From Acidimicrobiales bacterium (GTDB lineage: Bacteria; Actinomycetota; Acidimicrobiia; Acidimicrobiales; Aldehydirespiratoraceae), in the NCBI GenBank assembly GCA_029263175.1, contig JAJCXZ010000049.1, forward strand, positions 62,001 through 126,000: DNA of 64,000 nucleotides, written 5' to 3'. Shown here in pieces: positions 1 to 7,749 of the stretch; position 1 is the first letter of the stretch, and every line of letters starts with the position of its first letter. The notes beneath the pieces are model-generated. The model made no database searches. It saw only the letters and a program-made list of their open reading frames with translations, and was not told the DNA's origin. The position numbers and the translations under genes were made by a program.

Positions 1-270
1 CGGGTGGACGCCCGACGCGTCGGAGTGGCCGCCTGGCTCCTCGGCGCGGGCCGAGCTCGTAAGGAGGACCCCGTCAGCGCCACCGCTGGTGTGGTCACCC
101 TCGTTCGTCCTGGCGACGAGGTTGAAGGCGGACAACCGGTGCTGGCGCTGCATGCCGACGACGAGGCTCGCTTCGACCGTGCTGAGCGTGAGCTGGAGGG
201 CTGCGTAGGCATCGGCCCGGCGTCGATCGACGCACTCCCGATCGTGATCGAGACCATCTCGGGTCACTGA
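1..270 (+). CDS. deoA: Thymidine/pyrimidine-nucleoside phosphorylase, C-terminal fragment
   Basis: The window opens inside this gene, so only the last 89 residues are seen. The segment reads VGVAAWLLGAGRARKEDPVS and continues with a VxxGxPVLALHADDEAR stretch. This is the C-terminal alpha/beta domain of thymidine phosphorylase family proteins, which cleave thymidine or uridine with phosphate to the free base and (deoxy)ribose-1-phosphate in nucleoside salvage. The catalytic and phosphate-binding domains lie upstream, outside the window. The stop is TGA at 268-270. The next gene starts 14 bp later but appears to have its own promoter. Confidence 0.8.
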   Translation, partial: RVDARRVGVAAWLLGAGRARKEDPVSATAGVVTLVRPGDEVEGGQPVLALHADDEARFDRAERELEGCVGIGPASIDALPIVIETISGH

Positions 271-272
271 TC

Positions 273-278
273 TAGCGT
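273..278 (+). promoter_or_regulatory. Leaderless-type -10 element TAGCGT
   Basis: TAGCGT ends 6 nt before the ATG at 285, so transcription would begin at or next to the A of the start codon. The same TANNNT plus 6-8 nt arrangement recurs before ten other genes in this window, which is the main support. There is no convincing -35 box and no Shine-Dalgarno. Confidence 0.45.
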
Positions 279-284
279 GGGTCG

Positions 285-1220
285 ATGGCAGAGAACTCGA
301 AAACGCGGATGAAGATCGGGGTGCAACTCCCTGAGGTTGAGTGGGAGGTGCCGTTCCCGGAGCTGATCGAGATGGCACAGGCGGCGGAGACCGTCGGTTT
401 CGACTCCGTTTGGTGCGGCGACCACCTCATCTATGATCTGCCTGTTGGCGCACGTGGCCCGTGGGAGGCATGGACCACGCTCGCCGCGATAGCAGCGAGC
501 ACCACGACGATCGAACTCGGGCCCCTGGTCGCCTCGACCAGCTTCCACGCACCGGCCATGCTCGCCAAACAGGCGGCAACGGTCGACGCGATCTCCGCAG
601 GGCGACTGATCGTTGGTCTGGGCGCCGGCTGGAATCGTCGCGAGTACGAAGCGTTCGGCTTCCCCTACGACCGACGGGTGAGCCGGTTCGCCGAGGCGTT
701 CACCATCATCCGGGCTCTGCTGAGCGACGGCGCGATCGACTTCCACGGCGACTACTACGACGTCGATCACTGTGTGCTGCATCCGCGCTCCCCGCGCCCT
801 GGCGGCCCTCCCCTGATGATCGGGTCGATCGGCGAACGCATGCTCGGCATTGCCCTGCCCTACGTGGACTCCTGGAACATGTGGTGGAGCCACTACGGCA
901 ACAGTGCGGCGGGTTTCGCAACGGAGAAAGCGCGAGTCGACAGTCTGCTCGGCGCCATCGGCCGCCCGTTGGATGCGGTCGAGGCGACAGCCGCCGTGCT
1001 TGTGCGCCTCGAGGGCGGGGCCGGACGTCAGATGGGCGACTACGACGGCGACCTGGCGGTTGAGCCCCTTGTTGGCTCGGCCGGTGAACTTGCCGATCAG
1101 CTGCGTGAATGGGAAACGGCGGGCGCGGCTCACGTACAGCTTTGCGTCGACCCCATCACCAGGGCCAGCATCGAGTTCCTCGGCGACGTTCTGACGGAAT
1201 TTCGCCGGCCGCGCCCATAG
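285..1220 (+). CDS. LLM-class (luciferase-like) flavin-dependent oxidoreductase
   Basis: This 311-residue protein is a bacterial-luciferase-fold TIM barrel, typically using F420 or FMN in actinobacteria. Family marks are KIGVQLPEVEWEVPFPELIE near the start, FDSVWCGDHL, the ARLIVGLGAGW-like segment SAGRLIVGLGAGWNRREYEAFG, and a C-terminal GSAGELADQL helix. Substrate cannot be read from sequence. An internal ATG at 309 (MKIGVQLP) is a common family start. I prefer 285 because of the TAGCGT element 6 nt upstream. It precedes the sulfur-related cupin/rhodanese pair but is separated from it by 26 bp with a separate ribosome site. Confidence 0.85.
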   Translation: MAENSKTRMKIGVQLPEVEWEVPFPELIEMAQAAETVGFDSVWCGDHLIYDLPVGARGPWEAWTTLAAIAASTTTIELGPLVASTSFHAPAMLAKQAATVDAISAGRLIVGLGAGWNRREYEAFGFPYDRRVSRFAEAFTIIRALLSDGAIDFHGDYYDVDHCVLHPRSPRPGGPPLMIGSIGERMLGIALPYVDSWNMWWSHYGNSAAGFATEKARVDSLLGAIGRPLDAVEATAAVLVRLEGGAGRQMGDYDGDLAVEPLVGSAGELADQLREWETAGAAHVQLCVDPITRASIEFLGDVLTEFRRPRP

Positions 1221-1246
1221 GGTTCGGACGTCGAAAGGTAACCCTG

Positions 1247-1849
1247 ATGAACGCTCGCACACTTGAAAGCACGGTCGAGGACTTTCTCGGCAATGTCCGC
1301 TCGATTGAGACGGAGCAGGGGATCACCCGAGCATCCCTCGACGAGATCGGTGAGCTCGCTTCGGGGTTGGCCGAGCACAAGGACCTCTTCGACAAGGAGC
1401 GTTTCCCGCCTCCGGGCGACGATGTGCGATCGGCGCTCTATCTCCTCAACGAGGACGACGATCACGGCTATGCCATGTACCTCTCATGTACGCAGCCCGG
1501 CAACGGCGCGCCGCCGCACGACCACACCACCTGGGCCGTCATCGTTGGATTCGAGGGCGATGAGGAGAACGTTCTCTGGGAGCGCGTCGACGACGGTTCG
1601 ATCCCTGGCAAGGCCGAGATCCGCGAGACGGGGCGAGTGGTGCTGAGCGAAGGCGACAGCATCGCGTTCGGACCCGACGACATCCACAGCATCATGAGTG
1701 TCTCCGACGGTTCGACTCGTCACATCCATCTGTACGGCAAGTGCTTCGATCAGCAGACGGAACGAGTGTTCTTCAACGTCGAGGAAGGCACGGTGCGAAA
1801 CCTCCCGCCCGGCCTCCTGCCGATCGACGTCAGCCGTCGAGTGTTCTGA
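1247..1849 (+). CDS. Cysteine dioxygenase-like cupin (thiol dioxygenase family)
   Basis: This 200-residue cupin has the three-histidine iron site expected of thiol dioxygenases: H91 and H93 in PPHDHTTWAVIVG and H147 in PDDIHSI. Cysteine dioxygenases and 3-mercaptopropionate dioxygenases oxidise a thiol to a sulfinate with O2. Which thiol is used here cannot be told. The ATG at 1247 has GAAAGG 8-9 nt upstream, while longer in-frame extensions overlap the previous gene and are unlikely. The stop is followed after one base by the GTG of a four-domain rhodanese, so the two are almost certainly co-translated and act together in sulfur metabolism. Confidence 0.8.
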   Translation: MNARTLESTVEDFLGNVRSIETEQGITRASLDEIGELASGLAEHKDLFDKERFPPPGDDVRSALYLLNEDDDHGYAMYLSCTQPGNGAPPHDHTTWAVIVGFEGDEENVLWERVDDGSIPGKAEIRETGRVVLSEGDSIAFGPDDIHSIMSVSDGSTRHIHLYGKCFDQQTERVFFNVEEGTVRNLPPGLLPIDVSRRVF

Positions 1850-1850
1850 G

Positions 1851-3473
1851 GTGAGTGCCAACTCGGTTACCCCCGCACAGGTTCACGCCGCCCTCGTCGG
1901 TGACGACGAGCTCGCAATCATCGACGTTCGCGAGATCCAGCCCTTTGACGAGGGTCATCTCCTGTGGGCGCTGTGCTTGCCGCTGAGCCAGCTCGAGCTG
2001 CGCATCGACGCGCTGGTTCCCCGGCGCAGGACCCCATTGGTTTGTTGTGACGATGGAGAGGGCCTGGCAGCTCGCGCGGTTACCCGGCTTCGCGATCTCG
2101 GATACACCGATGTCGCGGAGCTCGAGGGAGGGATAGGTGGTTGGCAGGGAGCGGGGTACGAGCTCTTTGCCGGCGTGAACGTGCCGAGCAAAGCCTTCGG
2201 TGAATTCGTCGAACACGAAAGCGACACCCCCTCGGTATCGGCCGATGAACTCGCCGCCATGTTCGAACGGGGCGAGGATCTCGTCGTCCTCGACTCTCGA
2301 CCGATCCCCGAGTTTCGCCACTTCAGCATTCCTCAGGGCGTGTGCTGCCCCGGCGCCGAGCTCGTCTACCGGGTGGGTGAAATGGCGCCGGATCCCGAGA
2401 CGATCGTCGTCGTGAACTGCGCGGGCCGCACGCGCAGCATCATCGGCGCACAGTCGCTGATCGACGCGGGTATCCCGAATCGGGTTGTGGCGCTCCGCAA
2501 CGGGATCATGGGCTGGAAGCTCGCCGGGCACGAGCCGCTCACCGGCGAGACCCAGCATGCGCCGGCGCCGTCAGCTGCGACTCTCCTACAGGCGCAAGAC
2601 GCCGCGGCCGAGGTTGCCATCCGCACGGGTGTCACAACGATCGATGCCGCCACGCTCGCCGATTGGACTGCCCGTCGCGAGGACCACACGCTCTACCTGC
2701 TCGACGTCCGCACAATCGAAGAATTCGACGCCGGGCACCTACCCGGATCCTTTCACGCCGCGGGCGGGCAACTCGTCCAGAGCACCGACAGCTGGATCGC
2801 CACTCGAAACGCACGCATCGTGCTGATCGACGAAGATGGGGTGCGATCGACGATGACGGCCGCGTGGCTGCGCCAAATGGGTCATGGGAATGTCGTTGTC
2901 TTCAGGCTGGGCAACGCGATCGAGACCGAGCAGGGGTCACCGGCTCCGCGTGTCCTCGGCTTGGCCGATGCCTCCGCGCTCGCCTCGTACATGTCGGCTG
3001 AGGAGCTCGTCGCGTTGCAGGCTGAAGAGTCATGCGTGGTCATCGACCTCAGCCCGACCCCGACCTATCGCAAGGGCCACATCGCCGGTGCGTGGTTCTC
3101 GACCCGCGCCCGACTCGAGCAGTCGCTTCACCAGATCCCCTCGACCGAGTCGATCGTTCTCACGTCGCCAGATGGCGTTCTCGCCACCCTGGCCGCCGCC
3201 GACGACTGGGCCCGCTCGAGATCAGGTGTCCGCGTTCTCGAAGGTGGCAACGCGGCGTGGGTTGATGCGGGAATGGGTCTCGTCGCAAAGCCTGAGCTGC
3301 TGGCCGATGAGCCCGACGACTATTGGAAGACGCCTCTCGATCCCAACCGGCGCGACGGCAAGACTGTGGAACAGGCGATGAATGACTACCTGACGTGGGA
3401 AGTGGCCCTCGACACCCAGATCGAGCGTGACGGCACGACCAACTTCGATCGTTCTCCTTCCGCGGCCGGCTAG
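1851..3473 (+). CDS. Four-domain rhodanese-like sulfurtransferase
   Basis: 540 residues with four tandem rhodanese modules (about 8-105, 128-230, 263-355 and 381-480) and a C-terminal tail (DEPDDYWKTPLDP...). Domain 1 has a cysteine loop starting at C66 (CDDGEG) and domain 2 one at C190 (CAGRTR), so both could carry a persulfide. In domains 3 and 4 the equivalent loops are IDEDGVRS and TSPDGVLA, with no cysteine, so these are probably structural or regulatory. The GTG start lies 1 bp after the stop of the cupin gene. The pairing suggests handling of sulfane sulfur released from, or delivered to, the thiol oxidised by the cupin; this is inference. Confidence 0.85.
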   Translation: MSANSVTPAQVHAALVGDDELAIIDVREIQPFDEGHLLWALCLPLSQLELRIDALVPRRRTPLVCCDDGEGLAARAVTRLRDLGYTDVAELEGGIGGWQGAGYELFAGVNVPSKAFGEFVEHESDTPSVSADELAAMFERGEDLVVLDSRPIPEFRHFSIPQGVCCPGAELVYRVGEMAPDPETIVVVNCAGRTRSIIGAQSLIDAGIPNRVVALRNGIMGWKLAGHEPLTGETQHAPAPSAATLLQAQDAAAEVAIRTGVTTIDAATLADWTARREDHTLYLLDVRTIEEFDAGHLPGSFHAAGGQLVQSTDSWIATRNARIVLIDEDGVRSTMTAAWLRQMGHGNVVVFRLGNAIETEQGSPAPRVLGLADASALASYMSAEELVALQAEESCVVIDLSPTPTYRKGHIAGAWFSTRARLEQSLHQIPSTESIVLTSPDGVLATLAAADDWARSRSGVRVLEGGNAAWVDAGMGLVAKPELLADEPDDYWKTPLDPNRRDGKTVEQAMNDYLTWEVALDTQIERDGTTNFDRSPSAAG

Positions 3474-3578
3474 CTGTTGTGGCCCGGGACAAGTGCCTCA
3501 TGGCCGGCCTTGCCGATACGATGTCGTTTGCGTCCCGGAACCTGGCGCCTGGGGCCGGCTGACAAGGGCGGTTGGACG

Positions 3579-4625
3579 TTGACGGCACGCGACGATCTCC
3601 ACCGAGACGTGCTGCGACGCTGCCAGGAGGCCATTCCTGGCTGGCACGACCTCACCACCGACGATTTCGACTTCGATGATCCGAAGGGCTTCTCGTCGTT
3701 CACGATGGGGGTGCGGTGTCGGCGGCCCGTCGAGCCGTCAGCAGTCCTCTACCGACACCTCGACGGCAAGGAAAACGCGATCCTCGACTTCGAGACCGAG
3801 CGCGCCGTGTTCCTGCTTCTCGGTGACGCAGAGATTGCGGCCCATTGCCTCCACTACGACGACACCTGTCGGATCGAGGCGTTCTACCGCGGGCGCACCC
3901 TCACTGCCGACGATGTGTTCGATCCCGAGATTCAGCGAGCGGTGGCGAACGAGCTCTACCGCTTCCACCGGCTACAGCCCGAGAACTTGCCTGATCGTCC
4001 CTTCTTCGAACTCCTGACCGAGAAGTGGGCCGGCCTCGCTCGGTCAGTGGTGGTCGAAAACCGGTCGGCCTTCCCGGTCGGTGAGCAACCGCTGTGTGAT
4101 GACCTCGAGACGATGTGGAGCCCGGAGACCACCGCGAAGGTTCTCCGATGCCTGCCCGAGGGTCCTTGGGTGTTCTGCCACAACGACACCTACCACGGCA
4201 ACGTGTTCCTGCTCGATGACAACTCGATCAAGCTGCTCGACTTCGAGTTCTCTTGTCTCGGCCACGCCGCGTTCGACTTCGCCAACCTCTTCGCCGAAAC
4301 GGTGATGGAACATGGCGTCGATGAGCCGCCGCACTTCCGAATCGCGGAGCCTCGGTTCAGTGACCACGACCTTCGATCGTTCATCGGCTTCTACCTGGAC
4401 AACGCTGAGTTCGCCAGTGCCGACGAGCGAGAGACGGAACTGACCAGGCTCGTCGCCGAGACCCGTCGTTCACTCATGCTGTCGGACTACATGTATGCCA
4501 TGGCAGCCCTGCCCCTGTCGCTCGAGCCGATCCAGAAGATCAGGTTCCTCCCGTACGTCCACCAGCGGTTCCAGAAGTTCCTCGCGGCGTGGGACGAGGA
4601 ATTCGGGGCGACGGACCACGGTTAG
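3579..4625 (+). CDS. Choline/ethanolamine kinase-like phosphotransferase (APH fold)
   Basis: About 348 residues. The kinase core is clear: FCHNDTYHGNVFL is the catalytic HxDxxxxN loop, and IKLLDFEFS with GHAAFDFANLFAE is the metal-binding segment typical of choline/ethanolamine kinases rather than antibiotic kinases. The likely reaction is ATP-dependent phosphorylation of a small amino alcohol or related substrate. Start choice is uncertain: TTG at 3579 has AAGGG 10 nt upstream and gives a family-like length, while the in-frame TTG at 3477 adds 34 residues that look non-coding. Its TAG stop overlaps the promoter element of the following flavoprotein gene. Confidence 0.75.
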   Translation: MTARDDLHRDVLRRCQEAIPGWHDLTTDDFDFDDPKGFSSFTMGVRCRRPVEPSAVLYRHLDGKENAILDFETERAVFLLLGDAEIAAHCLHYDDTCRIEAFYRGRTLTADDVFDPEIQRAVANELYRFHRLQPENLPDRPFFELLTEKWAGLARSVVVENRSAFPVGEQPLCDDLETMWSPETTAKVLRCLPEGPWVFCHNDTYHGNVFLLDDNSIKLLDFEFSCLGHAAFDFANLFAETVMEHGVDEPPHFRIAEPRFSDHDLRSFIGFYLDNAEFASADERETELTRLVAETRRSLMLSDYMYAMAALPLSLEPIQKIRFLPYVHQRFQKFLAAWDEEFGATDHG

Positions 4626-4628
4626 GGT
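4623..4628 (+). promoter_or_regulatory. Leaderless-type -10 element TAGGGT
   Basis: TAGGGT begins with the stop codon of the kinase gene and ends 6 nt before the ATG at 4635. It supports 4635, rather than the in-frame TTG at 4629, as the start of the flavoprotein. The sequence is identical to the element before the HNH gene at 34124. Confidence 0.4.
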
Positions 4629-4634
4629 TTGCGG

Positions 4635-6692
4635 ATGTCGTCGGCCCCGAGATCTGACCCACTTCTCCAGCCCTACTCGCTGGGTTCGCTGACGCTTCGC
4701 AACCGGATCTTCTCCAGCAGTCACGCCCCCGGGTACAACACCGACGGCACGCCGAGCGGCCGGTACGTGGCGTACCACGAGGAGAAGGCCAAGGGCGGAA
4801 TCGGTCTCACCATGATCGGTGGGTCGAGCAACGTCTCGCGCGACTCGGCTTCGCTCTGGGGGCAGCTCGATTTCTCGACGGATCGGCTCGTCGAACCATT
4901 GGCCGCCATGGTCGATGTGGTCCATGGCCACGGCACCGCAATCATGTGTCAGCTCACCCACATGGGTCGGCGCAACGTCTCCAACGACGGCGACTGGCTG
5001 CCCACGATCGCGCCCTCCCCGATCAGAGAACCCATGCATCGGGGCTGGCCAAAGGAGATGGACGCAGCCGACATCGCGCGGGTGGTCGCTGACTTCGCCT
5101 CGGCCGCGCGTCGGGCAAACCAGGCCGGCCTCGACGGCATCGAACTCTGTGCCACGAGCCACCTCATCGATCAGTTCTGGAGTCCGCTCTCCAACCGCCG
5201 CACGGATGAGTACGGCGGTTCGATCGACAATCGCCTGCGGTTCGTGATCGAGGTGCTCGAAGCAATCAGAGCCGAGGTGGGGGAGAGCCTCTCGGTGGGT
5301 ATCCGGCCGATCGGTGACGAGCGTCAGATCGGCGGCCTCACCCGCGATGAGAGCCTCGAGATGATCGGGCGACTCGCCGCGACCGGGCTGCTCGACTTCG
5401 TCAACATCACCAGTTCATCGCTGGCAACCGAAGAGGGTCTGTCGAAGGCGATCCCACCGTCCGGCACTCCGCTGGTGCCGCACCTCGCTCTCGGCCGACA
5501 ACTGAAGGAGCACGTGGATCTCCCGGTGCTGCATGCATGTCGCATCCCCGACGTGGCTTCAGCCCGTCATGCGCTCGCGTCGGGGGCCATCGATCTCGTC
5601 GGAATGACCCGGGCCCACGTCGCCGATCCCCATATCGTCGCCAAGCTCGAACGAGCCGAGCCCGAACGCATCCGGGTATGTGTTGGTGCGTCCTTCTGCA
5701 TCAACCGACTCCACCTCGGTCTCGATTCGGTGTGCATCCAGAACCCCGCGACCGGCCGTGAGGAACACGTGCCGCAGCTGATCACGCTCGGTCCCAAGCC
5801 CCGCCGAGTCGTGGTTATCGGCGCGGGTCCCGCGGGACTCGAAGCGGCGCGGGTGTCAGCCGAGCGCGGCCATCGAGTCACGGTCTTCGAAGCGCAGGAT
5901 CGTGTCGGGGGCCAGGTGGCGGTGGCGGCGAGGGCGAGCGAGCGTCAGGCCGAGTTGCTCGGCATCACGGGTTGGCTCGAACAGGAGCTGCATCAGCTCG
6001 GCGTCGACCTGCGGCTCAACTCGGCCGCCGAGGCGTCCGACGTGCTCGGCGAAGCCCCGGAGGTCGTCATCGTGGCGACCGGCGGCTGGCCCGACACCAG
6101 CTTCCTTGATGCCGGAGAGGATCTGGTCGCCACATCGGTTGATGTGCTGTCGGGACTCAGCAGGCCGACAGGCACTGTTCTCATCTATGACGACCACGGC
6201 GCCGAACGAGCGCCGTCGGTTGCCGAATACCTGGCTGATCGCGTCGACTCCATCGAGATCGTGACGCCCGATCGCCATGTTGCCTTCGATCTCGCGGCCA
6301 CGACCGGCCCCGCCTATCTCGAGATGCTCTACCGCGCTGGTGTCACCATGACGCCCGATCACCGTCTCGTGCGTGTCGAAACAGGTGAGGACGGCCGCAG
6401 AGCCGCCGTGCTTCGCAACGAGTACACGCGACTCGAATCGATGCGAGTCGTGGATTCGGTGGTCGTCGAGCACGGTGTGGTGCCGAATGATGATCTGTAT
6501 CGGGCCTTGCGAACCGCTTCCGTCAACGACGGCGTGACTGATCTGGACGCCTTCGCCGATGGCCTGGCTCAACCCTCGCTCGTCGATGCCAGTCCCCAGC
6601 GGCCCTCGGTGTTCCGGGTCGGGGATGCGGTGAGCAGCCGTGACATCGCCGCTGCCATCTATGACGCTCGCCGCCTCTGCCAGAACCTCTAG
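4635..6692 (+). CDS. OYE/trimethylamine dehydrogenase-type flavoprotein (FMN, Fe-S, FAD/NAD domains)
   Basis: 685 residues with the layout of trimethylamine dehydrogenase and 2,4-dienoyl-CoA reductase. An N-terminal FMN TIM barrel (about 8-345) includes LLQPYSLGSLTLRNRIF and SNRRTDEYGGSIDNR. Next comes a cysteine cluster region, then an FAD/NAD-binding half starting VVVIGAGPAGLEAARV near 390. The Fe-S segment is C349-x2-A352-x2-C355-x11-C367: the second of the usual four cysteine ligands is alanine. Related dehydrogenases remove N-methyl groups from amines or reduce enoyl thioesters, and the substrate here is unknown. The stop overlaps, on a shared CTAG, that of the convergent DNA glycosylase gene. 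Confidence 0.85.
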   Translation: MSSAPRSDPLLQPYSLGSLTLRNRIFSSSHAPGYNTDGTPSGRYVAYHEEKAKGGIGLTMIGGSSNVSRDSASLWGQLDFSTDRLVEPLAAMVDVVHGHGTAIMCQLTHMGRRNVSNDGDWLPTIAPSPIREPMHRGWPKEMDAADIARVVADFASAARRANQAGLDGIELCATSHLIDQFWSPLSNRRTDEYGGSIDNRLRFVIEVLEAIRAEVGESLSVGIRPIGDERQIGGLTRDESLEMIGRLAATGLLDFVNITSSSLATEEGLSKAIPPSGTPLVPHLALGRQLKEHVDLPVLHACRIPDVASARHALASGAIDLVGMTRAHVADPHIVAKLERAEPERIRVCVGASFCINRLHLGLDSVCIQNPATGREEHVPQLITLGPKPRRVVVIGAGPAGLEAARVSAERGHRVTVFEAQDRVGGQVAVAARASERQAELLGITGWLEQELHQLGVDLRLNSAAEASDVLGEAPEVVIVATGGWPDTSFLDAGEDLVATSVDVLSGLSRPTGTVLIYDDHGAERAPSVAEYLADRVDSIEIVTPDRHVAFDLAATTGPAYLEMLYRAGVTMTPDHRLVRVETGEDGRRAAVLRNEYTRLESMRVVDSVVVEHGVVPNDDLYRALRTASVNDGVTDLDAFADGLAQPSLVDASPQRPSVFRVGDAVSSRDIAAAIYDARRLCQNL

Positions 6693-7276
6693 CGGCCGAG
6701 GAACTGCGAAATCCGTGCCTGGACAGCGGGCAGTGTTTCCGTCTCGAACCACGGGTTCTTCGTGAGCCAGTGCTGGTTGCGAGGGGACGGGTGGGGAAGC
6801 ACGACCTGCTTCGGAAGATAGCTCGACCAGTTGGCCACCGTGTCGGTGAGGGTCTTCTTGCGTTCTGCGATGTAACGCTTCTGCGCGTAGATGCCGATGA
6901 TGACCTCCAGACGGTTCGCTGGCAGGTGGCTGAGTAGCGCGTGGTGCCAAAGGGGTGCGCACTCCGGCCGCGGCGGTTTGTCGCCGGATGCCGCTGACCC
7001 GGGGTAGCAGAACCCCATGGGAACGAGGGCGACGATGTCGGGGTCGTAGAACTGCTCGTCGGAGAGATCGAGCCAACGCCGCAGCGTTCGTCCGCTCGGA
7101 TCGTCCCACGGGATCCCCGACTCGTGGACCCGTCGGCCCGGGGCCTGGCCGATGATCACGATTCGCGCTGGTTCGCCGGCCTGAACGATCGGGCGGGGAC
7201 CTGCGGCGAGATGCTCCGCACAAACAGTGCAGCCCCTGATGTCAGCGAGCAGGTGAGTGAGCGATGTTGCCGGCAT
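6689..7276 (-). CDS. Fe-S uracil-DNA glycosylase family protein
   Basis: 195 residues. Motif A is IIGQAPG (41-47), followed by GIPWDDPSGRTLRRWL. The C-terminal motif is HPSPRN (162-167), the HPSP-type loop of uracil-DNA glycosylases. C16-x2-C19 and C90-x15-C106 match the four-cysteine [4Fe-4S] pattern of family 4/5 enzymes. These remove uracil (family 5 also other damaged bases) from DNA in base excision repair. The start is the ATG at 7274-7276, because the in-frame N-terminal extension is basic and unlike the family. It is divergent from the CMD gene and convergent with the flavoprotein (4-bp CTAG overlap). Confidence 0.85.
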   Translation of the reverse strand: MPATSLTHLLADIRGCTVCAEHLAAGPRPIVQAGEPARIVIIGQAPGRRVHESGIPWDDPSGRTLRRWLDLSDEQFYDPDIVALVPMGFCYPGSAASGDKPPRPECAPLWHHALLSHLPANRLEVIIGIYAQKRYIAERKKTLTDTVANWSSYLPKQVVLPHPSPRNQHWLTKNPWFETETLPAVQARISQFLGR

Positions 7277-7365
7277 GTGTTGGGCGAGGCTACGGGATCG
7301 GTTCCGGTCGCCGCTGTAGCGTCGCCTCACGTTCACGCCAATCGATCTCACTCGAAGGACAACCA

Positions 7366-7749
7366 ATGAATCAGCCGAACCGACTCGAAGCTGCCTACGC
7401 CAAGCGCCGGGAGGTGCTCGGTGACGAATACGTCGACCGGATGACGGCGGAGCTCGAAGGAAGGGTGAAGGAGTTCCAGGACTATCTGACGGAGATGGCG
7501 TGGGGCGTCTGGACCCGAGAAGGTCCCCTGTCGACCCGCGATCGAAGCTTGCTGGTGCTGGCGATGACTGCTGCCACCGGGCGGATGGACGAGTTCAGAC
7601 TGCACGCCCGAGCCTCGGTCAACGCCGGTGTCGTCGACGCGGAGATCGACGAGCTCGTCTTCCAGTTGGCCGCGTACTGTGGCGCCCCGGCGGCAGTGTC
7701 GGCGCGACGAGAGATAGCGACGCTGCGAACCGAGGGCGACTCGGCGTGA
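7366..7749 (+). CDS. Carboxymuconolactone decarboxylase (CMD/AhpD-like) family protein
   Basis: 127-residue all-helical protein with the CMD core: SLLVLAMTAATGRMDEFRLH then DELVFQLAAYCGAPAAVSAR. The family includes gamma-carboxymuconolactone decarboxylases and AhpD-like peroxidase partners. The CxxC of AhpD is absent, so a decarboxylase-like or uncharacterised role is more likely. The ATG at 7366 follows GAAGGA. Its TGA overlaps the GTG of the next gene (GTGA), so the downstream serine hydrolase is translationally coupled; a lactone/ester-processing pair is a reasonable guess. Confidence 0.8.
   Translation: MNQPNRLEAAYAKRREVLGDEYVDRMTAELEGRVKEFQDYLTEMAWGVWTREGPLSTRDRSLLVLAMTAATGRMDEFRLHARASVNAGVVDAEIDELVFQLAAYCGAPAAVSARREIATLRTEGDSA

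Noticed and set aside
264-1262. Long minus-strand open frame opposite the first luciferase-like gene (similar ones at 5856-7223, 14892-16154 and 40905-42164)
   Set aside because: These are high-GC antisense shadows: composition rich in Arg/Gly/His and no recognisable domain, while the opposite strand is clearly coding.
1760-1771. GAAC-GAGT-GTTC, an SOS-like half-site pair
   Set aside because: It lies deep inside the cupin coding region, lacks the flanking C/G of the SOS box, and is not near a promoter.
3477-3578. N-terminal extension of the choline-kinase-like protein from TTG 3477
   Set aside because: No ribosome site, Trp/Pro/Arg-rich sequence unlike the family, and a better TTG with AAGGG at 3579.
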